Shown: positions 19,279 through 26,908, counted from the stretch's first letter. The stretch: DNA of 41,004 nucleotides from Prolixibacteraceae bacterium (GCA_016930365.1 JAFGGY010000009.1:1-41004); one strand, 5' to 3'. Made by a program: numbers and translations. Notes: generated by a model from the sequence alone, not told the origin.

Positions 19279-19746
19279 TTATCCGATCAACTGTGGAATA
19301 TAACAGGCTATCAACATAAGGTATTCATCTACAGATTTCTCTTTCGAAGTTAAACATTCCTGGCTCGACAAGCGTACTTTATCAATCTTTTTCAGCACTT
19401 CGCGCTTCGTAAGTTTTCGCATTTCGGTATCGACAAGGCACGCTCCAAAGCCGTTTTCATCTTTCGAATACTGAACTTCAAAATCGTCGCAACGTACAAT
19501 AAAGCAACAGTTTCCTTCCAGGCCGGGGGCATATAAAATACAGTATTCATCGGGACTGTTGCTGTATTTCAACGTCCATGTTTGATAAGCTACATTGTTC
19601 ATCACGGTGGCTGCATCCGATTTAGTAAGCGTGTAAGCACCAAATTCAGTATTGCTTTCACCTTGTAGTTTCGTTTCGTTCGAATTTGTTGCCGACACTG
19701 CAACTGCGGCTACCAACATTGCTAAAATAATTACGATTTTTTTCAT
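19279..19746 (-). CDS. Secreted cysteine-rich protein of unknown function
   Basis: A 155-residue protein I do not recognise. It has a clear signal peptide (MKKIVIILAMLVAAVAVSA) with likely cleavage after about residue 19, and no lipobox. The mature part is about 136 residues with seven cysteines (one CC pair), an acidic middle and a KLTKREVLKKIDKVRL helix, suggesting a small disulfide-bonded periplasmic or secreted domain. It is a single-gene unit with its own terminator. It may be lineage-specific. Confidence 0.7.
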   Translation of the reverse strand: MKKIVIILAMLVAAVAVSATNSNETKLQGESNTEFGAYTLTKSDAATVMNNVAYQTWTLKYSNSPDEYCILYAPGLEGNCCFIVRCDDFEVQYSKDENGFGACLVDTEMRKLTKREVLKKIDKVRLSSQECLTSKEKSVDEYLMLIACYIPQLIG

Positions 19747-20049
19747 GACTATGATATTTTAAAGTTTAAAAAAATTGTTAAGCTTTGTGTTTCGCTTTAT
19801 ATGACCAATTCGGCTTCAAAATGTTACAAATGAGTTTTAGGCTATCGATAAACAGAAGATTTACAACGGTAAATGGCGAAAAAAAGGGGGTGAACGACAA
19901 CAAAAAAAATTGAAACGACTTTAATCTATTGGTACTACTAAAACGATTATGAGCATGAACAAAAAAATATTATTTCCATTCGCTAAATTATTGGTAGTAG
20001 AACCATTATTCTTAATTTTACCGTGTAACAAGCAAAAAGGCACAACAAC
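19747..20049. other. Divergent intergenic region with an imperfect inverted repeat
   Basis: A 303-base AT-rich gap between the secreted-protein gene and xseB. An imperfect inverted repeat pairs 19927-19940 with 19995-20008 (12 of 14 positions), 54 bases apart. A 48-codon open frame (19949-20094) runs into xseB in another frame and is not convincing. No xseA sequence is present. Confidence 0.5.
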
Positions 20050-20253
20050 ATGGCACAAAAAAAGCAAAGCTACCGCGAAGCTATTAACGAAATAGAAGAA
20101 ATACTGGCGAGTATCGAAAATGACGAGCTGGATGTTGACGAGTTGGCGCAGAAAGTAAAAAAGGTTACCCAACTGCTCAACCAGTGCAAAGAAAAACTAT
20201 ACAAAACACAGCACGAAGTTGAAAATGCGCTGAAAGAGATGGAAAGCGAGTAA
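20050..20253 (+). CDS. xseB: Exodeoxyribonuclease VII small subunit
   Basis: A 67-residue, almost wholly helical coiled-coil protein that binds XseA to form exonuclease VII, which degrades single-stranded DNA. The family pattern is visible: YREAINEIEEILASIENDEL, then LDVDELAQKVKKVTQLLNQC and EKLYKTQHEVENAL. It is normally encoded next to xseA. Here it stands alone, with a divergent unrelated gene upstream and a terminator just downstream, so xseA must be elsewhere if the enzyme is functional. Confidence 0.85.
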   Translation: MAQKKQSYREAINEIEEILASIENDELDVDELAQKVKKVTQLLNQCKEKLYKTQHEVENALKEMESE

Positions 20254-20280
20254 AAATTCACTTAAGAAGGAAAAGAATAA

Positions 20281-20310
20281 AAAAATCCATACCGACTGGT
20301 ATGGATTTTT
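20281..20310. terminator. Bidirectional terminator between xseB and rplI
   Basis: A 13-bp perfect stem (20281-20293 with 20298-20310) around a GACT loop, with A/T runs at both ends, in the convergent gap between xseB and rplI. Confidence 0.9.
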
Positions 20311-20352
20311 ATCTGTTTGTTTGAAAAATGTGTTCGAAAAGTGAGTTAAAAA

Positions 20353-20799
20353 TTATTCAGATACCACTTCAAATTCGAAATCAACCACCACTTCGCGGTG
20401 CAGTTTGATTTTTGCGGTGTGGGTACCTACTTCTTTAACGCCGTCTTTCGGTATTGTAATGTTTTTGCGTTCAATCTCAATGCCTTGTTCGGCAATTTTT
20501 TCAGCAAGCTGAATATTGTTAACTGAACCAAATATTTTACCGGCGCTACTGGTTTTTGCACCAATAATTACCTTAACATTCTTGAGGTTTTCGGCAACTT
20601 TTTCGGCTTCGGTTTTCAATTTGGCTTCTTTATGCGCTCTTTGGCGAATGTTTTCAGCTAAAACTTTCTTGGCCGACTCGGTAGCAACTACAGCCATTCC
20701 CTGGGGAATTAAGTAATTGCGTGCGTAGCCTTTTTTCACGATTACCATATCGTCCTTCGAACCGAGGTTCTGGACATCTTGTTTTAATATAATTTCCAT
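20353..20799 (-). CDS. rplI: Ribosomal protein bL9
   Basis: A 148-residue large-subunit protein. The N-terminal domain has the family start EIILKQDVQNLGSKDDMVIVKKGYARNYLIP, then a long connecting helix rich in Ala, Lys and Glu, then the C-terminal rRNA-binding domain. It is the last gene of rpsF-rpsR-rplI, 16 bases after rpsR, and is preceded by a full AGGAGG Shine-Dalgarno, unusual for this phylum. It ends at the terminator at 20281-20310. Confidence 0.97.
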   Translation of the reverse strand: MEIILKQDVQNLGSKDDMVIVKKGYARNYLIPQGMAVVATESAKKVLAENIRQRAHKEAKLKTEAEKVAENLKNVKVIIGAKTSSAGKIFGSVNNIQLAEKIAEQGIEIERKNITIPKDGVKEVGTHTAKIKLHREVVVDFEFEVVSE

Positions 20800-20806
20800 C
20801 AGTTAT

Positions 20807-20812
20807 CCTCCT
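20807..20812 (-). promoter_or_regulatory. Strong Shine-Dalgarno AGGAGG before rplI
   Basis: Minus strand AGGAGG, seven bases before the rplI ATG, in the 16-base gap after rpsR. Most genes in this window have no such sequence. Confidence 0.85.
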
Positions 20813-20815
20813 TTT

Positions 20816-21085
20816 TTATTTCATCAAATCGGTTACATAAGGCAGTAAAGCAAGATGGCGGGCGCGTTTAACGGCCTGCGAAACTTTACGTTGATACTTT
20901 AATGAAGTGCCGGTAATACGGCGAGGCAGGATTTTACCCTGCTCGTTAAGGAATTTCTTCAGGAACTCGGGGTCTTTGTAATCGACAAACTTAATTCCGT
21001 TCTTTTTGAAACGGCAATATTTTTTCTTTTTGATGTCCACGGTTGGTGGAGTCAAATACCTGATTTCTGATTGATTTGCTGCCAT
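20816..21085 (-). CDS. rpsR: Ribosomal protein bS18
   Basis: An 89-residue small-subunit protein that forms a heterodimer with bS6 on the platform. The core reads [17 protein letters not shown], then [31 protein letters not shown], shown in pieces here. It begins 3 bases after the rpsF stop. Its Shine-Dalgarno lies inside the end of rpsF, so translation of the two is probably coupled. In Bacteroidota, bS18 with bS6 and bS21 helps cover the anti-Shine-Dalgarno tail of 16S rRNA. Confidence 0.97.
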   Translation of the reverse strand: MAANQSEIRYLTPPTVDIKKKKYCRFKKNGIKFVDYKDPEFLKKFLNEQGKILPRRITGTSLKYQRKVSQAVKRARHLALLPYVTDLMK

Positions 21086-21088
21086 AAC

Positions 21089-21439
21089 TTATTTCTCCTC
21101 TGCTTTAGCTTTAACTTTGTTTCTGCGTTTTTCGCTATACTCGATAGCGTATTTATCCAAACGGAAGGTTAAAAACCGAATAACGCGCTCGTCGCGACGG
21201 TATTGCAATTCCAGTTTTTCGATAAACGAAGGCTCGGCCTTAAACTCGAACAAATGATAAAAACCTGTAGATTTTTTCTGGATAGGATAAGCAAGCTTTT
21301 TCAGCCCCCAATCTTCATCGTTAATGATCTCACCACCGTTGCTGGTAATGAGCTCACTGAATTTTGTTACTACTTCCTTAAATTGTGCTTCCGACAATAC
21401 AGGAGTAGCAATAAATACAGTTTCGTACTGATTCAACAT
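21089..21439 (-). CDS. rpsF: Ribosomal protein bS6
   Basis: A 116-residue small-subunit protein. The start [15 protein letters not shown], the [19 protein letters not shown] strand and [11 protein letters not shown] match the family, and the C-terminus is basic. It is the first gene of rpsF-rpsR-rplI. It has the best promoter in the window and a 100-base leader that begins with a hairpin resembling the S6:S18 autoregulatory site. Its own ribosome site is weak (AAAGG). Confidence 0.97.
   Translation of the reverse strand: MLNQYETVFIATPVLSEAQFKEVVTKFSELITSNGGEIINDEDWGLKKLAYPIQKKSTGFYHLFEFKAEPSFIEKLELQYRRDERVIRFLTFRLDKYAIEYSEKRRNKVKAKAEEK
21095..21100 (-). promoter_or_regulatory. Shine-Dalgarno GAGGAG before rpsR, within rpsF
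   Basis: Minus strand GAGGAG, nine bases before the rpsR ATG, made from the last codons of rpsF. Confidence 0.75.
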
Positions 21440-21485
21440 AATAAATTACCTTTTAGAAATTTTATTTTATTTATTTTTCTCGTTT

Positions 21486-21540
21486 TCAATTCACGCAAAC
21501 GACCGGTAATAAAATCGGTTACTTGGATTCGGCGAATTGA
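21486..21540 (-). ncRNA. Candidate S6:S18-binding leader hairpin of rpsF
   Basis: At the predicted 5' end of the transcript, TCAATTC (21534-21540) pairs with GAATTGA (21486-21492) to close a 55-base structure. Inside it an ACCG/CGGT stem (21516-21519 with 21502-21505) holds a 10-base loop, and unpaired CCG triplets are present. The known S6:S18 autoregulatory motif in rpsF leaders has a closing stem, an inner stem and a conserved CCG bulge. The match here is by eye, so moderate confidence. Confidence 0.45.
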
Positions 21541-21545
21541 GCGCG

Positions 21546-21576
21546 CAAAAATAGCAATAAAATATTGCCCATCAAA
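21546..21576 (-). promoter_or_regulatory. Canonical Bacteroidota promoter of rpsF-rpsR-rplI
   Basis: On the minus strand, TTTG (21573-21576), exactly 19 bases, then TATTTTTG (21546-21553). This is a full match to the TTTG-N19-TAnnTTTG consensus. Transcription would start near 21540, where the leader hairpin begins. Confidence 0.75.
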
Positions 21577-21642
21577 CCATTTGGCAAACTATTTCGCCAA
21601 ATAATGCCCGTAAGCTATTTTTCTAAAAGGTTTGAGCGGCGT

Positions 21643-22440
21643 TTACATGCCATAATATTTCGAAATCAGGAATGTGAATATTCGTTCAGGCATTATTTTC
21701 TTAAAACAAACAGCTGCCTTTTGAATGCCCGAACCAACCAGATAGCGGTATTTTGGATTCTTTTTATCAATTATTTTACTGATTTTGCGTGCCAGTAATA
21801 CAGGATCTTTCCCTTCGCCTTCTTCTTTTTCGATTATGGCTAACGATTTTTTAAACTGCTTTTCGTACGCACTATTTTCGGCAAGAGCCATCTCGCGTGT
21901 TTCGACATTTCGGGTTCTAAAATCGCCCGGATTAACCACAACAACTTTAATATTAAATTGTTTCAACTCAAGTCGCAAGGCATAACTTAAGCCTTCGACC
22001 GCAAATTTTGCCGAAGTGTAAACACCCTGGAAAGGCAAGCCGGTTAAGGCTCCAATAGAACTGATATTGATAATCAGACCACTCTTACGCGAACGCATTC
22101 CGGGCAATACATTTTTAATGGTATTAATCCAACCATGAAAATTAATATCCATTTGCTTACGGAACATTTCTTCGGGAGCATCTTCGATAGGCGCACCTGA
22201 GTGCATCCCGGCATTATTGATTAACACATCTATGCTGCCTTCGTTTTGCAATACAGTGTTTACAGCATTGCGTATTGAATTGCTATCGGCAAGTTCCATA
22301 AAAACAGTTTTAACACCTGGCGCAACATCGCATGATTTTCGAATGGTGCCATAAACAATATGCCCCTTTTCGATTAAAACTCTCGACATTTCTTTGCCAA
22401 AACCGGAAGATATGCCCGTAATCAATATCACTTTTCTCAT
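21643..22440 (-). CDS. Short-chain dehydrogenase/reductase
   Basis: A 265-residue classical SDR, NAD(P)-dependent. The nucleotide motif is TGISSGFG near residue 8, NNAG follows as LINNAGMHSG, the catalytic Ser is in IINISSIGALTG and the YxxxK pair is in YTSAKFAVEG. A basic residue follows the cofactor-binding strand (TIRKS), which hints at NADPH. The C-terminal substrate-binding part (KYRYLVGSGIQKAAVCFKKIMP) resembles oxidoreductases acting on lipids or alcohols, but the substrate cannot be told. It diverges from the DUF554 gene across 121 bases that contain an 11-bp perfect inverted repeat. Confidence 0.9.
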   Translation of the reverse strand: MRKVILITGISSGFGKEMSRVLIEKGHIVYGTIRKSCDVAPGVKTVFMELADSNSIRNAVNTVLQNEGSIDVLINNAGMHSGAPIEDAPEEMFRKQMDINFHGWINTIKNVLPGMRSRKSGLIINISSIGALTGLPFQGVYTSAKFAVEGLSYALRLELKQFNIKVVVVNPGDFRTRNVETREMALAENSAYEKQFKKSLAIIEKEEGEGKDPVLLARKISKIIDKKNPKYRYLVGSGIQKAAVCFKKIMPERIFTFLISKYYGM

Positions 22441-22468
22441 GTATCTGATAAATTTGAGCGAAAAATAA

Positions 22469-22508
22469 CATTTTGATTAGAATAAAACCATTCTTAATAA
22501 TCAAAATG
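22469..22508. promoter_or_regulatory. Inverted repeat between SDR and DUF554 genes
   Basis: Perfect 11-bp arms CATTTTGATTA (22469-22479) and TAATCAAAATG (22498-22508), 18 bases apart, with a nested GAAT/ATTC pair (22480-22483, 22490-22493). It lies in the divergent gap, 28 bases before the SDR start and upstream of the DUF554 -10-like box. No T run fits a terminator. It is a possible operator. Confidence 0.55.
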
Positions 22509-22527
22509 AATAATTTCTAAAAATTGC

Positions 22528-22535
22528 TACCTTCG
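22528..22535 (+). promoter_or_regulatory. Possible -10 box for the DUF554 operon
   Basis: TACCTTCG differs from TAnnTTTG at one position and lies 26 bases before the ATG. No -33 element is visible. Confidence 0.35.
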
Positions 22536-22561
22536 CTACCAATGTATTTGAACGATTTTAT

Positions 22562-23245
22562 ATGATTTTATTTGGCACAATAGTAAATATTATTACTGTA
22601 ATTACAGGCAGTTTGGGCGGTTATTTTTTTCATTCGAAGTTGCCACCAAAAATTTTGAAATTGATATTTCAGGGCATTGGTCTGTTTACCATCTTCATCG
22701 GTATCGATATGGCTTCGAAAACAAGCAACTTTATTATACTTGTATTCAGCATTATACTGGGAGCTGCCTTTGGCGAATGGATCGACATTGACAAGTACAT
22801 CAATCGTTTCAGCCTGTGGATAAAACGAAAAATTAAATCGGACAACGAATCGTTTTCCGAGGGTATGATTAGTGCCTTTCTACTGTTCTGCATGGGATCG
22901 ATGACCATCCTGGGGGCTTTTGAAGAAGGCACAAAGGGCAATTCTGAATTGCTGATTGCCAAATCGCTGATGGATGGTTTTGGCGCACTTGCACTGGCTT
23001 CGGCACTGGGTTTAGGCGTAATTTTCTCCATCATTCCACTTTTCATTTTCCAGGGAGGGCTTACCTTGTTATCGTTCTGGATGGGCAATTTAATGCCAGA
23101 TGCGGTAATTAACGAAATGACTGCTACTGGTGGGCTTATGCTTACAGGTCTGGGCTTATCAATTATGGATATTAAAAAAATAAAAATCATCAACCTGTTG
23201 CCGGCACTTGTATTTTCAGTTATTTTAGCTTTCTTATTTGCATAA
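22562..23245 (+). CDS. DUF554 membrane protein (YdfK/YqgA-like)
   Basis: A 227-residue polytopic membrane protein of the DUF554 family, whose transport or other function is unknown. Hydrophobic helices fill most of the length. Family features are the N-terminal GTIVNIITVITGSLGGYFF, LGAAFGEWIDID, FCMGSMTILGAFEEG and the Gly-rich LASALGLGVIFSIIPLFIFQGG. It leads a tight run: 12 bases to the kinase-RapZ gene, then the small cysteine protein and ppk1. Confidence 0.85.
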   Translation: MILFGTIVNIITVITGSLGGYFFHSKLPPKILKLIFQGIGLFTIFIGIDMASKTSNFIILVFSIILGAAFGEWIDIDKYINRFSLWIKRKIKSDNESFSEGMISAFLLFCMGSMTILGAFEEGTKGNSELLIAKSLMDGFGALALASALGLGVIFSIIPLFIFQGGLTLLSFWMGNLMPDAVINEMTATGGLMLTGLGLSIMDIKKIKIINLLPALVFSVILAFLFA

Positions 23246-23257
23246 TTTTGAACCAAC

Positions 23258-24691
23258 ATGACCAACAAAGCCAGCATCCATATTTTGCAGCAACTTTTCG
23301 AACTTCACTTTAACGAAAAGGCAACTAAAACACACCAACTCGCCTCTTCGGGTTCCGAACGGGTTTATTACCGCATTACAGGTGTTTCGAATAGTGCTAT
23401 CGGAGTTTTTAATAACAACATCAGCGAAAATGAAGCATTTTTCAGCTTCACACTTTCACTGGCTAAATCGAGAGTAGCTGTACCTTCAATCTACGCTATT
23501 GCCAAAGACCGTAAGCACTACCTGCTTAGCGACCTTGGCGATACTACCCTGTATAATTATTTAAAAGAAGCAAATTACGCCCCCAAGGCTTTATGCCAGG
23601 TAAAAAATGCTATTCTCGACCTATTGAAAATCCAAACTGAAGGCGGCAAACATATCGATTTTTCGATGTGTTACCCCCGCGAATATTTCGACCGTCAATC
23701 GATCATGTGGGATTTGAATTATTTCAAATACAATTTTCTGAAAATTACCCACACCGATTTTGATGAGCAAGCCCTTGAATACGATTTTGACACACTAGCC
23801 AATGAGCTGCTAAAAGCACCGACCGGCTATTTTATGTATCGCGACTTTCAAACCCGTAACATCATGTTACACAACAACAAGCTGTGGTTTATCGATTACC
23901 AGGGTGGACGAAAGGGACCCTTGCAATACGATTTGGCTTCGATATTATTCAGCCCCAAAACCGGACTTAACAATATTCAACGCGAAACACTGCTGGATGT
24001 TTACCTCGACCAACTTGAAACGCTGCAACAAATCAACCGCGAACAATTTACCCACACGTTTTACCTTTTTGCCCTGGCGCGCATATTGCAAGCTCTTGGT
24101 GCCTATGGTTTTCGGGGAATTATTGAGCAAAAACCCGGTTTTAAAAAAAGCATACCCACTGCCCTGCAAAACCTGTCGTATTTGTTCGAACATAAAATTG
24201 ACGCTGCTCTTTTTCCTGAAATACAAAAGTGTTTGAAACATTTGCTGCAAAGCCCGTATGCCGAACAAAGCAACGGCCAAAGCACCAAACTAACCATCAG
24301 AGTGGTGAGTTTTTCGTACCGAAAAGGATATCCGTACGATCCGTCGGAAAACGGAGGTGGTTTTGTGTTCGACTGTCGTGGGTTGCCCAATCCTGGACGA
24401 CTTGATAAATATAAATCGCTTAACGGCATCGATGAGCCGGTAATTGAATACCTCGAACAATATCCAGAGGTAAAAAACTTTGTTCAAAATGTAGAAAACA
24501 CGGTTTCGCCCACCATCGAAAACTATATCGAACGTGGCTTTAGGCATCTTTGTGTAAGTTTTGGCTGCACCGGGGGGCAACACCGTTCGGTTTACAATGC
24601 CGAAATTTTTGCCCGGAATATTGAAAACAAATACCCTGTAAGCGTGGTTTTGATACACACAGAAAAACAAAATTGGAATCAAGATGGGTAA
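23258..24691 (+). CDS. APH-fold (sugar) kinase fused to a RapZ C-terminal domain
   Basis: A 477-residue two-domain protein. Residues 1 to about 340 are an aminoglycoside-phosphotransferase-fold kinase: HYLLSDLGDTTLYNYL, the catalytic loop YRDFQTRNIML with D196, and the metal site WFIDYQGG with D213. The pattern is closest to AmgK-type cell-wall amino-sugar kinases. From L345 to about 470 lies the C-terminal domain of RapZ: VVSFSYRKG, FVFDCRGLPNPGR and the loop GCTGGQHRS at 436-444. In enterobacteria that domain senses glucosamine-6-phosphate. The N-terminal Walker ATPase of RapZ is absent. The gene overlaps the next small gene by 8 bases. An amino-sugar role is inferred from the two halves. 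Confidence 0.85.
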   Translation: MTNKASIHILQQLFELHFNEKATKTHQLASSGSERVYYRITGVSNSAIGVFNNNISENEAFFSFTLSLAKSRVAVPSIYAIAKDRKHYLLSDLGDTTLYNYLKEANYAPKALCQVKNAILDLLKIQTEGGKHIDFSMCYPREYFDRQSIMWDLNYFKYNFLKITHTDFDEQALEYDFDTLANELLKAPTGYFMYRDFQTRNIMLHNNKLWFIDYQGGRKGPLQYDLASILFSPKTGLNNIQRETLLDVYLDQLETLQQINREQFTHTFYLFALARILQALGAYGFRGIIEQKPGFKKSIPTALQNLSYLFEHKIDAALFPEIQKCLKHLLQSPYAEQSNGQSTKLTIRVVSFSYRKGYPYDPSENGGGFVFDCRGLPNPGRLDKYKSLNGIDEPVIEYLEQYPEVKNFVQNVENTVSPTIENYIERGFRHLCVSFGCTGGQHRSVYNAEIFARNIENKYPVSVVLIHTEKQNWNQDG

Positions 24692-24806
24692 AAAGAAATG
24701 CGAAAAAAAAGACTACTCGGAACCAGAGAATCCGAAGTTTTTATGCAAAAAATGCCAACGTTCGGCTAAAAAAAAGAGTAAATTGTGTAAGCCTGCAAAA
24801 TTGTAA
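24684..24806 (+). CDS. 40-residue basic cysteine protein
   Basis: A very small open frame whose ATG overlaps the end of the kinase-RapZ gene by 8 bases and whose stop is 3 bases before the ppk1 ATG. That tight packing on both sides is the main argument that it is translated. The product is lysine-rich (14 Lys) with four cysteines: C6, then CKKC at 21-24, and C35. This suggests a single zinc knuckle that could bind nucleic acid, a ribosome or polyphosphate. It is unlike the neighbouring proteins and I know no assigned function. Confidence 0.75.
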   Translation: MGKKKCEKKDYSEPENPKFLCKKCQRSAKKKSKLCKPAKL

Positions 24807-24809
24807 ACC

Positions 24810-26903
24810 ATGACTAAAGACCTTAACAAATACAAATTCTTCAACCGCGACCTAAGTTGGTTATCATTCAACTACAGGGTTTTAGAAGAAGCTAAAGACC
24901 CGAATGTACCTATATTCGAAAGAATAAAGTTTTTAGCCATTTACTCCAACAATCTCGAAGAATTTTACCAGGTACGGGTAAGCTATTATCGTCAATTGCT
25001 GAAGAATGCCCAACTTATGCCCGGCAAAATTGAAGAGGTAAACCCGGCAAAAATAATCCATCAGATAAACGAAACGGTTTCGAAATATCAACTTGAATTT
25101 CACCGTATTTTCGACGACGAGATTGTGCCCGAGCTCGAAAAAAACAACATCATTCTGCTGAACAAAAACTCGAAACTCACCCCCGAGCAAGAGGAAGAAG
25201 TGAATGAAATTTTCACCTTCAGCATTTTAAGCCTGCTTCAACCGGTTTTGTTGGTCAAAAAACGCATCAGACCATTTTTGAAAACAGGCCAGGTGTATAT
25301 CATTATCGAAATGATTGTTAAAGAACACGCCAACGAAACTACCAAAAGCCAGCAAAAGCGGTACGGACTGATAAAACTACCAACCGACCACAATGTTTCG
25401 CGTTTTATCGAACTAAGCCCAAGCAACGGGAACCATTTTATTATGTTTCTCGAAGATGTTATTATGAAACACATTACCAAACTTTTTCCCGGGTACGTGG
25501 TCGAAGAATGGTACACCATAAAACTAACCCGCGATGCCGACTTTGAATACGACGAATACGAAGAAGAAGAGCTGATTGACGCAATTAAAAATCTCTCTTC
25601 GTCGCGAACACTGGGCAAACCAAACCGTTTTTTGTACGACAGGCAAATGCCGTATCACATTATTAAATACATGAAAGATACCTTCAGGCTCGATAACGAC
25701 ATTGTTGTACCGGGCGGTACGTATCATAACTTCAGAGATTTTTTCAGCTTTCCCAACCCCCTGTCACCCAATTTTGAAAACGAAAAACTGGCGCCCCTGC
25801 GCATTCCGGCACTCGAAGAACACGGATTGATAAAAGACGCCATAAAAACCAACGACCATTTAATTACGGTACCCTATCAATCGTACGATTACTTTTTACG
25901 TTTTCTCGAACAGGCAGCCATCGACGACAGTGTTTGCGAAATAAAAGCCACACAATACCGCGTTGCCGAACGTTCGGCTGTGGTTAACGCTTTAATGAAT
26001 GCTGCTGAAAATGGGAAAAAAGTTACCGTTTTCGTTGAACTGAAAGCTCGTTTCGACGAAGAAATGAACCTGCGATACGCTGCCGAAATGACGAAAGCCG
26101 GAATTCGCATTTTCTACAGCATTCCAGGCTTAAAAGTTCATGCTAAGGTAGCTATAGTTTTACACGATAAAGAAAAATACCCCGAAGCGATTGATCAGGC
26201 TTACATCGGAACCGGAAATTTCAATGAGAAAACGGCTCGTTTGTACAGCGACCATGGTTTGTTTACAGCCAACGACGGAATAATTTCTGACCTGAAAGCC
26301 ATGTTCAACTATCTCGAAAACCAGGATGAAAAGATTAAATTTAAACACCTTCTCGTTCCCGGGTTCAACCTCATTTCGAAATTTGGAAAACTGATCAACA
26401 ACGAAATTCAAAATGCAAAAAAGGGACAAAAAGCACATATAATTTTAAAAATGAACGGATTGCAAGATCCGCACATGGTAAACATGCTTTACCGTGCCAG
26501 CGAGGCAGGGGTAAAAATCGACCTTATTGTACGAGGAATTTGCATATTGAAAACCGGGAAACGCTACAGTAAGAATATACGGGTAATTCGTATTGTTGAC
26601 CGATTTTTAGAACATGCCCGTGTGTATGTGTTTCATAATAACGGTAATCCGAAAGTTTATATTGGCTCGGCCGACTGGATGAAACGAAACCTGTATCGCC
26701 GTATCGAATGCGTATGCCCGGTATATGACACAAATCTTAAAAATGAATTGATTGACATTCTGAACATTCAGCTTTCTGACAATGTGAAAGCCAGCGAAAT
26801 AGGTTCAAAAATGGAAAATATCAGGGTTTCGAACAAGCACGAAAAAGTGCAATCTCAAATTGCCACGTACAATTATTTAAAAGAAAAATACAAACGCGAA
26901 TAG
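24810..26903 (+). CDS. ppk1: Polyphosphate kinase 1
   Basis: Makes inorganic polyphosphate from ATP, reversibly, at the membrane face. It has 697 residues, family length. The N domain starts with FFNRDLSWLSFNYRVLEEA and continues with FLAIYSNNLEEFYQVRV. The two phospholipase-D-like C domains carry the phosphorylated His in GLKVHAKVAIVL (H444), YIGTGNFNEKTARLYSDHG and, later, VYIGSADWMKRNLYRR. It ends a four-gene unit with DUF554, the kinase-RapZ fusion and the cysteine protein, and is closed by a terminator. Confidence 0.97.
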   Translation: MTKDLNKYKFFNRDLSWLSFNYRVLEEAKDPNVPIFERIKFLAIYSNNLEEFYQVRVSYYRQLLKNAQLMPGKIEEVNPAKIIHQINETVSKYQLEFHRIFDDEIVPELEKNNIILLNKNSKLTPEQEEEVNEIFTFSILSLLQPVLLVKKRIRPFLKTGQVYIIIEMIVKEHANETTKSQQKRYGLIKLPTDHNVSRFIELSPSNGNHFIMFLEDVIMKHITKLFPGYVVEEWYTIKLTRDADFEYDEYEEEELIDAIKNLSSSRTLGKPNRFLYDRQMPYHIIKYMKDTFRLDNDIVVPGGTYHNFRDFFSFPNPLSPNFENEKLAPLRIPALEEHGLIKDAIKTNDHLITVPYQSYDYFLRFLEQAAIDDSVCEIKATQYRVAERSAVVNALMNAAENGKKVTVFVELKARFDEEMNLRYAAEMTKAGIRIFYSIPGLKVHAKVAIVLHDKEKYPEAIDQAYIGTGNFNEKTARLYSDHGLFTANDGIISDLKAMFNYLENQDEKIKFKHLLVPGFNLISKFGKLINNEIQNAKKGQKAHIILKMNGLQDPHMVNMLYRASEAGVKIDLIVRGICILKTGKRYSKNIRVIRIVDRFLEHARVYVFHNNGNPKVYIGSADWMKRNLYRRIECVCPVYDTNLKNELIDILNIQLSDNVKASEIGSKMENIRVSNKHEKVQSQIATYNYLKEKYKRE

Positions 26904-26908
26904 TGTTC

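Noticed and set aside
19949-20094. A 48-codon frame upstream of and overlapping xseB
   Set aside because: No conserved features, no clear start signal, and most of the overlap is in the wrong frame of xseB.
22669-23277. A 202-codon open frame antisense to the DUF554 gene
   Set aside because: It is a shadow of the real membrane-protein gene; its product has no recognisable features and its span nearly coincides with the other gene.
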